A DNA stretch of 64,000 bases from Streptomyces sp. SAT1 (GTDB lineage Bacteria > Actinomycetota > Actinomycetes > Streptomycetales > Streptomycetaceae): the NCBI RefSeq assembly GCF_001654495.1, contig NZ_CP015849.1, positions 5,059,501-5,123,500 on the forward strand. Direction: 5' to 3'. The position numbers and the translations under genes are program-made. Positions within the stretch are counted from its first letter, which is position 1; every line of letters starts with the position of its first letter. Below, one piece after another: positions 33,236 to 40,312 of the stretch. The notes under the pieces were generated by a model. That model saw nothing but the letters and a program-made list of their open reading frames with translations. It was not told the DNA's origin and ran no database searches.

Positions 33236-34459
33236 GTGAGGCACGTACAAGGGCGCGCACGGCGCGCGGGGGCCGCGCTGGCCGCCGTACTGACATGGGC
33301 GGCACTGCTCGCGGCCGGGGCCGCCGGCTGCACCTCGGACGCTCCCCGGGGAGTCTCGGGCCGGCCCCCCGAGCGCACGGACACGGTCCGCGTCTCGCCG
33401 GACGACGGCACCCGGGGCGTCCGGCCCGGCACCCGGCTGCGGGTACGGGCCGCCGGGGGGCGCCTGGAGTCCGTCAGGGTCGTGCGGTCCCGGGACGGGC
33501 AGGACACCCCCGTGCCCGGACACCTCTCCGGCGACCGCCGGACCTGGCGGCCCGACGACGACACGCTCGCCCTCGCCGCCGGGTACACGGTCGACGCGGT
33601 GGCCGTCGACGGCGACGGCCGGCGCTCCGCCCGGCACACCGCCTTCACCACCTACGTCCCCGACGAACGCCTCCTCGCCTACGTCACCCCCGAGAACCGC
33701 GCCGTCGTCGGCACCGGCATGATCGTCTCGCTGGCCTTCAGCCGGGAGATCACCGACCGGGCCGCCGTCCAGCGCGCCGTCCGGGTCACCGCGCGGCCGC
33801 CCGTGGAGATCCGTCCGCACTGGTTCGGCGGCAGCCGCCTGGACTTCCGCCCCGAGCGCTACTGGAAGGCCGGCACCCAGGTCACCGTCGCCCTGCGGCT
33901 GCGCGACGTCCGGGCGGCCCGCGGGGTCTACGGGATCCAGCACAAGTCCTTCTCGTTCACGGTCGGTCGCAGCCAGACCTCCCTGGTCGACGCGGCGGCG
34001 CACACCATGCAGGTGCGCCGCGACGGCGCCCTGCTGGCCACCGTGCCCGTCACGGCCGGGGCGCCGGACCACCCCACCTACAACGGCAGGATGGTGGTGA
34101 TGGAGATGCTGGACGTCACCCGGATGAACGGCCGGACGGTGGGCTTCGGCGGCGAGTACGACATCGCCGACGTCCCGCACGCCATGCGGCTCACCGACTC
34201 CGGTACGTTCCTGCACGGCAACTACTGGTCGGTGCCGGACCCGTTCGGCCGCGCGAACGTCTCCCACGGCTGCGTCGGCCTGAAGGACGTCAAGGGCGGC
34301 GGCTCCGACACCCCGGCGGGCTGGTTCTTCGACCGCAGCCTCGTCGGGGACGTGGTGGAGGTCGTCCACAGCGACGACAAGACGGTTGCCGCGAGCAACG
34401 GTCTGGGCGGCTGGAACATGGACTGGGCGCACTGGACGGCGGGCAGCGCGCTCAAGTGA
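33236..34459 (+). CDS. L,D-transpeptidase lipoprotein 1 (YkuD domain)
   Basis: 407 residues, starting at GTG 33236. The lipoprotein signal is RRAGAALAAVLTWAALLAAGAAGC, giving an anchored Cys near residue 32. An Ig-like domain (about 50-250, VTPENRAVVGTGMIVSLAFSREI) precedes the YkuD catalytic domain. The catalytic Cys lies in VSHGCVGLKD (about residue 346) with the upstream HGNYW. The enzyme makes 3-3 peptidoglycan cross-links at the outer face of the membrane. A paralogue follows 222 bp downstream on the same strand. No good Shine-Dalgarno is seen. Confidence 0.93.
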   Translation: MRHVQGRARRAGAALAAVLTWAALLAAGAAGCTSDAPRGVSGRPPERTDTVRVSPDDGTRGVRPGTRLRVRAAGGRLESVRVVRSRDGQDTPVPGHLSGDRRTWRPDDDTLALAAGYTVDAVAVDGDGRRSARHTAFTTYVPDERLLAYVTPENRAVVGTGMIVSLAFSREITDRAAVQRAVRVTARPPVEIRPHWFGGSRLDFRPERYWKAGTQVTVALRLRDVRAARGVYGIQHKSFSFTVGRSQTSLVDAAAHTMQVRRDGALLATVPVTAGAPDHPTYNGRMVVMEMLDVTRMNGRTVGFGGEYDIADVPHAMRLTDSGTFLHGNYWSVPDPFGRANVSHGCVGLKDVKGGGSDTPAGWFFDRSLVGDVVEVVHSDDKTVAASNGLGGWNMDWAHWTAGSALK

Positions 34460-34681
34460 CCTTCGGCCAGGGCTGGTTGACGACAGCTCAGCGGCGCGCG
34501 CGGCACCTCGCACCGGGCCCGGCGGACCCCTTCCCCGCCGCCGTGTCCGGAGGCTGTTGAACCTGGAACGGAACAGTGACATTCGGCTGACGATCTGCTC
34601 ATGACCTTGTGGTTACTATGCGCCGATGTGCGCGGTAGGCGCTGGGGCTCGGGCCTGACCGGCCCGGGGGAGGAGACGAAG

Positions 34682-35938
34682 GTGAACGTGCGGCCTATTA
34701 CGGGGGCGTCGGCGGGGACGGGCCGGCGACCGGGCCGAGGGGGACGACGGGGGAGCACGGGAGCGCTGGCGCTGGTCTCCGGCGCGCTGCTCCTCGCGGT
34801 CACGGCCTGCGGCGGCGGTGACTCCGACGTGAACGGCGCGGGCACGGGCAAGGACGCCGGTGCCGCCGCCGAGAGCAAGCAGTCGCAGGCGGTGCTCAGC
34901 GTCGCGCCCAAGGACGGTTCGACGTCCGTCGACACCAGCGGCGCGCTGAGGGTCGGCGTGAGCAAGGGGACGCTCACCCAGGTCGTCGTCAAGGACGCCA
35001 AGGGCGCCGAGATAGCGGGGAAGATATCCGGCGGCACCACCTGGACGCCGTCGACCCATCTGGCCGCCTCGACCAAGTACACGGTCCACGCCGTCGCCAA
35101 GGACGCCGAGGGCCGGCAGGCGGCCCAGGACAGCAGCTTCACCACCCTGACGCCGAAGAACACCTTCATCGGCAACTTCACCCCCGAGGACGGCTCCACC
35201 GTCGGGGTCGGGATGCCGTTCTCCGTCAACTTCACCCGGGGCATCACGCACCCGGAGGCCGTCGAGAAGGCCATCGAGGTCAAGACCGAGCCGGCCGTCG
35301 ACGTCGAGGGCCACTGGTTCGGCAACGACCGGCTCGACTTCCGCCCCGAGCAGTACTGGAAGTCCGGCACCAAGGTCACCGTCAAGCTCAGCCTGGACGG
35401 CGTGGAGGGCCGCCCCGGCGTCTACGGCAAGCAGTCCAAGACCATCTCCTTCACCATCGGCCGCAACCAGGTGTCCGTCGTGGACGCCAAGAAGCACACG
35501 ATGAAGGTCACCCAGGACGGCAAGACCGTGAAGACCCTCCCGGTCACCACCGGCAAGCCCGGCTACGACACCTGGAACGGCCGGATGGTCATCAGCGAGA
35601 AGCTCTCGGTCACCCGGATGAACGGCGAGACCGTCGGCTACGGCGGCGAGTACGACATCAAGGACGTCCCGCACGCCATCCGCCTGACCACCTCCGGCAC
35701 CTTCGCGCACGGCAACTACTGGGGCGGCGACGCCTTCGGCAACTACAACTCCAGCCACGGCTGCATCGGCCTGCGCGACGTGCGCGGCGGCGGGGACAGC
35801 TCCACGCCCGCCGCCTGGTTCTTCAACCACTCGATGATCGGCGACGTGGTCGAGGTCGAGAACGCCCACGAGAAGACCGTCGCCCCGGACAACGGCTTCA
35901 ACGGCTGGAACATGTCGTGGGAGAAGTGGAAGTCGTAG
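34682..35938 (+). CDS. L,D-transpeptidase lipoprotein 2 (YkuD domain)
   Basis: 418 residues. GTG 34682 follows GGAGGAGACGAAG, a clear ribosome binding site, which rejects the ATG at 34601. Lipobox LLLAVTAC near residue 40. The Ig-like domain (TPEDGSTVGVGMPFSVNFTRGI) and YkuD domain have HGNYWGGDAFGNYNSSHGC, with the catalytic Cys near residue 361. Strongly similar to the preceding gene in the second half, with a diverged N-terminal third. Both resemble mycobacterial LdtMt2-type enzymes in domain layout. Followed by a strong terminator. Confidence 0.95.
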   Translation: MNVRPITGASAGTGRRPGRGGRRGSTGALALVSGALLLAVTACGGGDSDVNGAGTGKDAGAAAESKQSQAVLSVAPKDGSTSVDTSGALRVGVSKGTLTQVVVKDAKGAEIAGKISGGTTWTPSTHLAASTKYTVHAVAKDAEGRQAAQDSSFTTLTPKNTFIGNFTPEDGSTVGVGMPFSVNFTRGITHPEAVEKAIEVKTEPAVDVEGHWFGNDRLDFRPEQYWKSGTKVTVKLSLDGVEGRPGVYGKQSKTISFTIGRNQVSVVDAKKHTMKVTQDGKTVKTLPVTTGKPGYDTWNGRMVISEKLSVTRMNGETVGYGGEYDIKDVPHAIRLTTSGTFAHGNYWGGDAFGNYNSSHGCIGLRDVRGGGDSSTPAAWFFNHSMIGDVVEVENAHEKTVAPDNGFNGWNMSWEKWKS

Positions 35939-35983
35939 CGGAGCGCCGCCCGCGCCCCTGACCCGGGAGCGCGGATCCGTCCC

Positions 35984-36017
35984 CAGCCCCGGTGTGCCGC
36001 CGCGCACACCGGGGCTG
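35984..36017 (+). terminator. Hairpin terminator after L,D-transpeptidase 2
   Basis: A perfect 13-bp stem (CAGCCCCGGTGTG and its complement) with an 8-base loop, 45 bp past the stop. Its last bases overlap the -35 hexamer proposed for the next gene. Confidence 0.8.
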
Positions 36018-36050
36018 ACCCGTGCGTGAACGACCGCTAACCTGCGGGGC
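36015..36050 (+). promoter_or_regulatory. Candidate leaderless promoter of the enoyl-CoA hydratase gene
   Basis: CTGACC (36015-36020), 17-bp spacer, TAACCT (36038-36043), then seven bases to the ATG at 36051. This places the expected transcription start at or next to the start codon, with no ribosome binding site in between. Confidence 0.55.
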
Positions 36051-36818
36051 ATGACCGTAACTCTGGAAGTCGCCGAGGGCGTCGGCACGCTGCGCCTGGA
36101 CCGCCCGCCCATGAACGCGCTCGACGTCGCCACGCAGGACCGGCTGAAGGAACTCGCCGAGGAGGCCACCGCCCGCGCGGACGTCCGCGCGGTGGTCATC
36201 TACGGCGGCGAGAAGGTGTTCGCGGCCGGCGCGGACATCAAGGAGATGCAGGTGATGGACCACGCGGCGATGGTGTCGCGGGCCCGCGCCCTCCAGGACT
36301 CCTTCACCGCCGTGGCCCGCATCCCCAAGCCGGTGGTCGCCGCGGTCACCGGCTACGCGCTGGGTGGCGGCTGCGAGCTGGCGCTGTGCGCCGACTACCG
36401 CATCGCCGCCGACAACGCCAAGCTCGGCCAGCCGGAGATCCTGCTCGGGCTGATCCCGGGCGCGGGCGGCACCCAGCGGCTGGCCCGGCTGATCGGGCCC
36501 TCCCGGGCCAAGGACCTCATCTTCACCGGCCGCCAGGTCAGGGCCGACGAGGCCCTCACGCTCGGCCTGGTGGACCGGGTGGTGCCGGCCGCCGAGGTCT
36601 ACGAGGCGGCGCACGCCTGGGCGGCGCGGCTCGCCCAGGGCCCGGCGATCGCGCTGCGCGCCGCCAAGGAGGCCGTCGACACCGGTCTGGAGACCGACCT
36701 GGACACCGGTCTCGCCGTCGAACGCACCTGGTTCGCGGGCCTCTTCGCCACGGAGGACCGCGAGCGCGGCATGCGCAGCTTCGTGGAAGAGGGTCCGGGG
36801 AAGGCGAAGTTCCTCTGA
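36051..36818 (+). CDS. Enoyl-CoA hydratase/isomerase family protein
   Basis: 255 residues of the crotonase fold, typical family length. Oxyanion-hole segments are in KVFAAGADIKEMQ (about residue 62) and ALGGGCELALCADYRIA (about 104-120), and the catalytic Glu is in GQPEILLGLIPGAGGTQRL (about 130). The protein would hydrate trans-2-enoyl-CoA in fatty-acid beta-oxidation; isomerase or related activity cannot be excluded. It appears monocistronic, with a hairpin terminator downstream and a candidate leaderless promoter upstream. Confidence 0.93.
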   Translation: MTVTLEVAEGVGTLRLDRPPMNALDVATQDRLKELAEEATARADVRAVVIYGGEKVFAAGADIKEMQVMDHAAMVSRARALQDSFTAVARIPKPVVAAVTGYALGGGCELALCADYRIAADNAKLGQPEILLGLIPGAGGTQRLARLIGPSRAKDLIFTGRQVRADEALTLGLVDRVVPAAEVYEAAHAWAARLAQGPAIALRAAKEAVDTGLETDLDTGLAVERTWFAGLFATEDRERGMRSFVEEGPGKAKFL

Positions 36819-36822
36819 CCCC

Positions 36823-36878
36823 GGGGGCCTGGACCTGACGTCCGCTCGCGGATCGCTCGAAGGGGCGTCCAGGCCCCC
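36823..36878 (+). terminator. Hairpin terminator after enoyl-CoA hydratase gene
   Basis: Stem of 12 bp (GGGGGCCTGGAC at 36823-36834, complementary arm 36867-36878) with a 32-base loop, starting 4 bp after the stop codon. Confidence 0.65.
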
Positions 36879-37077
36879 CCGCGCCGGTTCCGGGTGCGTG
36901 GCGCCGCCGCCCCCGCGACGGTGCCGCCGCCCGGAGCGTCCCCGCAGGCCGGCCGGTCCGCCCCGGCCCCGAGCGCCCTCGGCATATGCCGCGCGAAGAC
37001 GGACCGGAGGGGGCGTGTGGGGGGCGCATTCCCGGGGAACGGCCACGGTGGGCGCCGGGGGCGGCCATGATGGGGGC

Positions 37078-37581
37078 ATGGCGGGGCTGGAGGGCATCGA
37101 ACAGCCGCGGGGACCGGAACACACGGCGGCCGTGGCGCGCTGGTCTCCCGCGGTCGCGGACGAACGCGCCCTGGCCGCACTGGAGTTGTACGGCGATCCG
37201 AGCGAGGAGGACGTCCGGCTGCCGTCCCGCCCCGAGTCGGCGGCCATCGCCCGCCGGCTCGTCCAGATCGTCGTCCTGCGCTGGGGCATGTCCCCGAAAC
37301 TGGCCGAGGACGCGGTGCTGCTCGTCTCCGAACTCGTGGGCAACGCCGTACGGCACACCGGGGCCCGCGTCTTCGGCCTGCGCGTCCGCCGCCGCACCGG
37401 CAGGATCCGCGTCGAGGTGCGCGACCCCTCCCGCGGCCTGCCCTGCCTCATGCCCGTCCAGGACCTCGACGTCAGCGGCCGCGGCCTGACCCTGGTCGAC
37501 AAACTGTCCGACCGCTGGGGCGTCGACCTGCTGCCCCGCGGCAAGACCACCTGGTTCGAAATACGCGCCGCAGACCGCTGA
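37078..37581 (+). CDS. RsbW-like ATP-binding (HATPase) regulatory protein
   Basis: 167 residues. The Bergerat fold is recognisable from PKLAEDAVLLVSELVGNAVRHTG (N box) and VEVRDPSRGLP plus SGRGLTLVDKLSDRWGV (G boxes). These stand-alone HATPase proteins are abundant in Streptomyces, related to anti-sigma kinases such as RsbW and SpoIIAB; partners are usually STAS anti-anti-sigma factors encoded elsewhere. None is adjacent here. ATG 37078 gives the best N-terminus; GGGGGC immediately precedes it, and CATGAT six bases up could be a -10 of a leaderless message. Confidence 0.88.
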   Translation: MAGLEGIEQPRGPEHTAAVARWSPAVADERALAALELYGDPSEEDVRLPSRPESAAIARRLVQIVVLRWGMSPKLAEDAVLLVSELVGNAVRHTGARVFGLRVRRRTGRIRVEVRDPSRGLPCLMPVQDLDVSGRGLTLVDKLSDRWGVDLLPRGKTTWFEIRAADR

Positions 37582-37808
37582 CAGCCGCGCACCACCCACC
37601 CACCGGGCGCGACGCACCCCTCTGACGGGGCACGTCCGGTACACATCCCGCTGGGCTCGCCCGGCGCGCGCCCGCCGAATCCGTCCGACGCGCACCCGCT
37701 GGGTCCGACCGGCGCGCGCCGCCCCGATCGGCCTGACGTCCGTTCACCACCCCCGCGCCCGCCGGGCATCCGTGTGAATCGCCCGTTTTCTTACTTTGCG
37801 CCCCTTAA

Positions 37809-38624
37809 ATGGTGCGGGTGACCACCACCGACCGTCGTGGCGTGCTGCGGGCCGGTGCCGGGCTTGTCGCGGGGGGCGCGTTCGCCGCCGGATGCGCGCC
37901 CGGTACCGCCCCGCACACCGCCGCGTCCGCCGCCTCCCGACACGCGTCCGGACCCGCCGAGCGCGGCGCGGCGCACCCCTCCGCTTCGCCCGCGCCCGCC
38001 CCCGCCCCGCGCGCCTTCCCCGGGCAGCCCGCGCAGATCGGCCACGGACCGCGCGACCGGCCCCGGGTGGCCCTCACCTTCCACGGCCAAGGCGACCCGG
38101 CCCTCGCCCGCACCCTGCTCACCACCGCCGAACGGCACGGCGCCCGGGTGACCGTGCTCGCCGTCGGCACCTGGCTGGACGCGCACCCGGAGATGGCCCG
38201 CCGGATCCTCGACGGCGGCCACGACCTCGGCAACCACACCCAGCGCCACCTGTCCGTCAACGACATGCCCGAGGCCGAGGCGCGCGCCGAGATCACCGGC
38301 TGCGCCGACCGCCTCAAGCGGCTCACCGGCTCGATCGGCACCTGGTTCCGGCCCTCGCGCGCCGTCACCGCCTCCCCGCTGGTGGCCCGGCTGGCGCGCG
38401 CCGCCGGCTACCCGCACGTGCTCTCCTACGACGTCGACTCGCTCGACTACACCTCGCCCGGTGCCGCAGCCGTCACCCGCACCGTACTGGCGGGCGTCCG
38501 CCCCGGGTCCGTGGTGAGCCTGCACTTCGGTTACCCCGGCACGGCCATTGCCCTGCCCGCCCTCCTCGACGAACTCGACCGCCGCGGCCTCCACGCGGTC
38601 ACCACCACGGAGCTGCTGAGCTGA
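37809..38624 (+). CDS. Polysaccharide deacetylase-like lipoprotein with altered catalytic motif
   Basis: 271 residues. A twin-arginine-type lipoprotein signal (TDRRGVLRAGAGLVAGGAFAAGC) and a Pro/Ala-rich linker precede a NodB-homology domain from about residue 85. The metal-binding His pair survives (GNHTQRH), and LSYDVDSLDY and VSLHFG correspond to later motifs, but motif 1, normally TFDDG with the catalytic base and a metal Asp, reads ALTFHGQGDP. So it may bind a ligand or use altered chemistry rather than deacetylate. ATG 37809 lacks a ribosome binding site; GTG 37812 and 37818 are alternatives. It overlaps the next gene (TGATG), implying joint translation. Confidence 0.85.
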   Translation: MVRVTTTDRRGVLRAGAGLVAGGAFAAGCAPGTAPHTAASAASRHASGPAERGAAHPSASPAPAPAPRAFPGQPAQIGHGPRDRPRVALTFHGQGDPALARTLLTTAERHGARVTVLAVGTWLDAHPEMARRILDGGHDLGNHTQRHLSVNDMPEAEARAEITGCADRLKRLTGSIGTWFRPSRAVTASPLVARLARAAGYPHVLSYDVDSLDYTSPGAAAVTRTVLAGVRPGSVVSLHFGYPGTAIALPALLDELDRRGLHAVTTTELLS

Positions 38625-39865
38625 TGCCCCCTCGCCCCGCCCCTTCCCTCCACGGCCCCGCCCGTTCCCCCCGTGCCTCCCGCCTCCCGCGCGTCACCCG
38701 GCTGCTCGCCGCCGGGGCGTCCTGCGCGGCCCTCGCGGCGCTGGCCGCCTGCGGCAGCGGCGGCCCGGACCACCGCACCGACGAGGCCCTGGCCAGCCGG
38801 GCGCCCGCCCAGCGGCCCGAACAGGTGGCGGCCGACGCCCTGCCCGGCATGCCGCCGGTCCTCGACCCCAAGGACGTCTACGCCGCCGACCGCGCGAACC
38901 GGCTCTCCCCGGCCGTCGCGCACTTCCCCTCGCGCGTCTATGTGCCCAACACCAACTCGAACACGGTCACCGTCATCGACCCGAAGACGTACAAGGTCAT
39001 CGAGACCATCCCGGTCGGCCGCCAGCCGCAGCACGTCGTGCCGTCCTGGGACCTGAAGACGCTGTGGGTCAACAACGACCTCGGCAACTCCCTGACCCCC
39101 ATCGACCCGCGCACGGGCAAGGCGGGCAGACCGGTCGACGTGCACGACCCGTACAACCTGTACTTCACCCCGGACGGCAAGTACGCCGTGGTGATGGCCT
39201 CCAAGGACCGCCGGCTCGTCTTCCGCGACGCGCACACCATGAAGGTGGTGAAGTCCGTCCCGGTCGCCTGCGGCGGCGTCAACCACGCCGACTTCTCCCC
39301 GAACGGCCGCTACTTCATCGTCTCCTGCGAGTTCAGCGGCGAACTGCTCAAGGTCGACACCGCGGCCATGAAGGTCGTCGCGCACCAGAAGCTGGACGTC
39401 CACGGCGCCATGCCGCAGGACGTGAAGAGCTCGCCCGACGGCAGGAAGTTCTACATCGCCGACATGGTCGCCGACGGGCTGTGGATCCTGGACGGCGACA
39501 CCTTCGCCAAGCCCGCGTTCCTGCACACCGGCAAGGGCGCCCACGGCCTCTACGTCAGCCGCGACTCCCGGGTGATGTACATCTCCAACCGCGGCGAGGG
39601 CACCGTCTCCGTCTTCGACTTCGCCAAGGACAAGCTCACCGCCAAGTGGCGCCTGCCGCACGGCGGCAGCCCCGACATGGGCGGCGTCTCCGCAGACGGC
39701 AAGGTGCTCTGGCTGTCGGGCCGCTACAACTCCGAGGTGTACGCCATCGACACCCGCACCGGCAGGCAGCTGGCCCGCATCAAGGTCGGCAGCGGTCCGC
39801 ACGGCCTCGCCGTCTATCCGCAGCCCGGCCGCTACTCCCTCGGCCACACGGGCGTCTTCCGCTGA
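38624..39865 (+). CDS. YVTN/beta-propeller lipoprotein
   Basis: 413 residues. Lipoprotein signal with Cys near residue 41 (LAALAACGSG), then repeats of about 42 residues, including RVYVPNTNSNTVTVIDPKTYKVIETIPVG, the classic YVTN propeller repeat, and further blades ending GLYVSRDSRVMYISNRGEGTVSVFDF and LWLSGRYNSEVYAIDTRTG. An extracellular seven-bladed propeller anchored to the membrane is expected. It follows the deacetylase-like gene with a one-base overlap, so the two probably act on or bind the same cell-surface polymer; this is inference from linkage. Confidence 0.9.
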   Translation: MPPRPAPSLHGPARSPRASRLPRVTRLLAAGASCAALAALAACGSGGPDHRTDEALASRAPAQRPEQVAADALPGMPPVLDPKDVYAADRANRLSPAVAHFPSRVYVPNTNSNTVTVIDPKTYKVIETIPVGRQPQHVVPSWDLKTLWVNNDLGNSLTPIDPRTGKAGRPVDVHDPYNLYFTPDGKYAVVMASKDRRLVFRDAHTMKVVKSVPVACGGVNHADFSPNGRYFIVSCEFSGELLKVDTAAMKVVAHQKLDVHGAMPQDVKSSPDGRKFYIADMVADGLWILDGDTFAKPAFLHTGKGAHGLYVSRDSRVMYISNRGEGTVSVFDFAKDKLTAKWRLPHGGSPDMGGVSADGKVLWLSGRYNSEVYAIDTRTGRQLARIKVGSGPHGLAVYPQPGRYSLGHTGVFR

Positions 39866-39948
39866 CCCCGCCCCCGGTGTCCCCCGCGGGTGGCCGCGGC
39901 ATCGCGGATCCGGCCGGACCGTTAATCTGACCTGCGTCAGTACGGCAG

Positions 39949-39980
39949 CGGCCGGTACGGCATTCGGCCGTATCCGGCCG
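39949..39980 (+). promoter_or_regulatory. Hairpin in the leader of the EF-hand gene
   Basis: Arms CGGCCGGTACGGC and GCCGTATCCGGCCG pair over 13 bp with one bulged base around loop ATTCG, 36 bp upstream of the start codon. TTAATCT at about 39922 may be the -10 region, which would put this structure in the 5' UTR. Confidence 0.45.
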
Positions 39981-40016
39981 TACAGCAGACGCGAAGCGAC
40001 ACAGAGGGGCGGATCG

Positions 40017-40229
40017 GTGGCGGACATCGACGAGGCACGCGAGCAGTTCAACCGTTTGGACGCGGACGGCGACGGGTTCGTCACCGCCGCCGAGTTCAAG
40101 ACCGCCCTCGCGCAGGGAGGCGACTGGAACGTCACCGAGTCGGTGGCGGAGGCGATCATCAAGACGCGGGACCTCGACGGCGACAAGGTCCTGTCCTTCG
40201 ACGAGTTCTGGGCCTTCCTGAACAAGTGA
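40017..40229 (+). CDS. EF-hand calcium-binding protein (CabC/calerythrin-like small protein)
   Basis: 70 residues, cytoplasmic, with two canonical EF-hand loops: DADGDGFVTAAE (about 15-26) and DLDGDKVLSFDE (about 52-63). Each has acidic residues at positions 1, 3, 5 and 12. GTG 40017 has AGAGGGG seven bases upstream. Small EF-hand proteins in Streptomyces are thought to buffer or sense Ca2+ in development; the partner is unknown. A strong terminator separates it from the convergent leuA. Confidence 0.93.
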   Translation: MADIDEAREQFNRLDADGDGFVTAAEFKTALAQGGDWNVTESVAEAIIKTRDLDGDKVLSFDEFWAFLNK

Positions 40230-40240
40230 CCCGTACGGAG

Positions 40241-40274
40241 GGGGGCGCCCGGCGGACCACCGCCGGGCGCCCCC
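40241..40274. terminator. Bidirectional terminator between EF-hand gene and leuA
   Basis: A perfect 15-bp stem (GGGGGCGCCCGGCGG and complement) with loop ACCA between the convergent stops at 40229 and 40313. Confidence 0.85.
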
Positions 40275-40312
40275 TCGCGTCACCTCACCCCGCGCCCGTC
40301 ACCGCGTGACCG

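Noticed and set aside
30623..34582. A single 1319-residue GlgX-containing protein
   Set aside because: The upstream 500 codons lie antisense to the L,D-transpeptidase gene; GTG 33028 with GAGGGG gives the expected GlgX length.
34588..34619. Sigma-70-like promoter TGACGA ... TACTAT before L,D-transpeptidase 2
   Set aside because: The spacer would be 20 bp and the hexamers are weak, so it is not listed as a feature.
37647..37740. Imperfect 48-bp direct repeat CCCGCTGGG... before the deacetylase-like gene
   Set aside because: Only two diverged copies in a GC-rich spacer; chance cannot be excluded.
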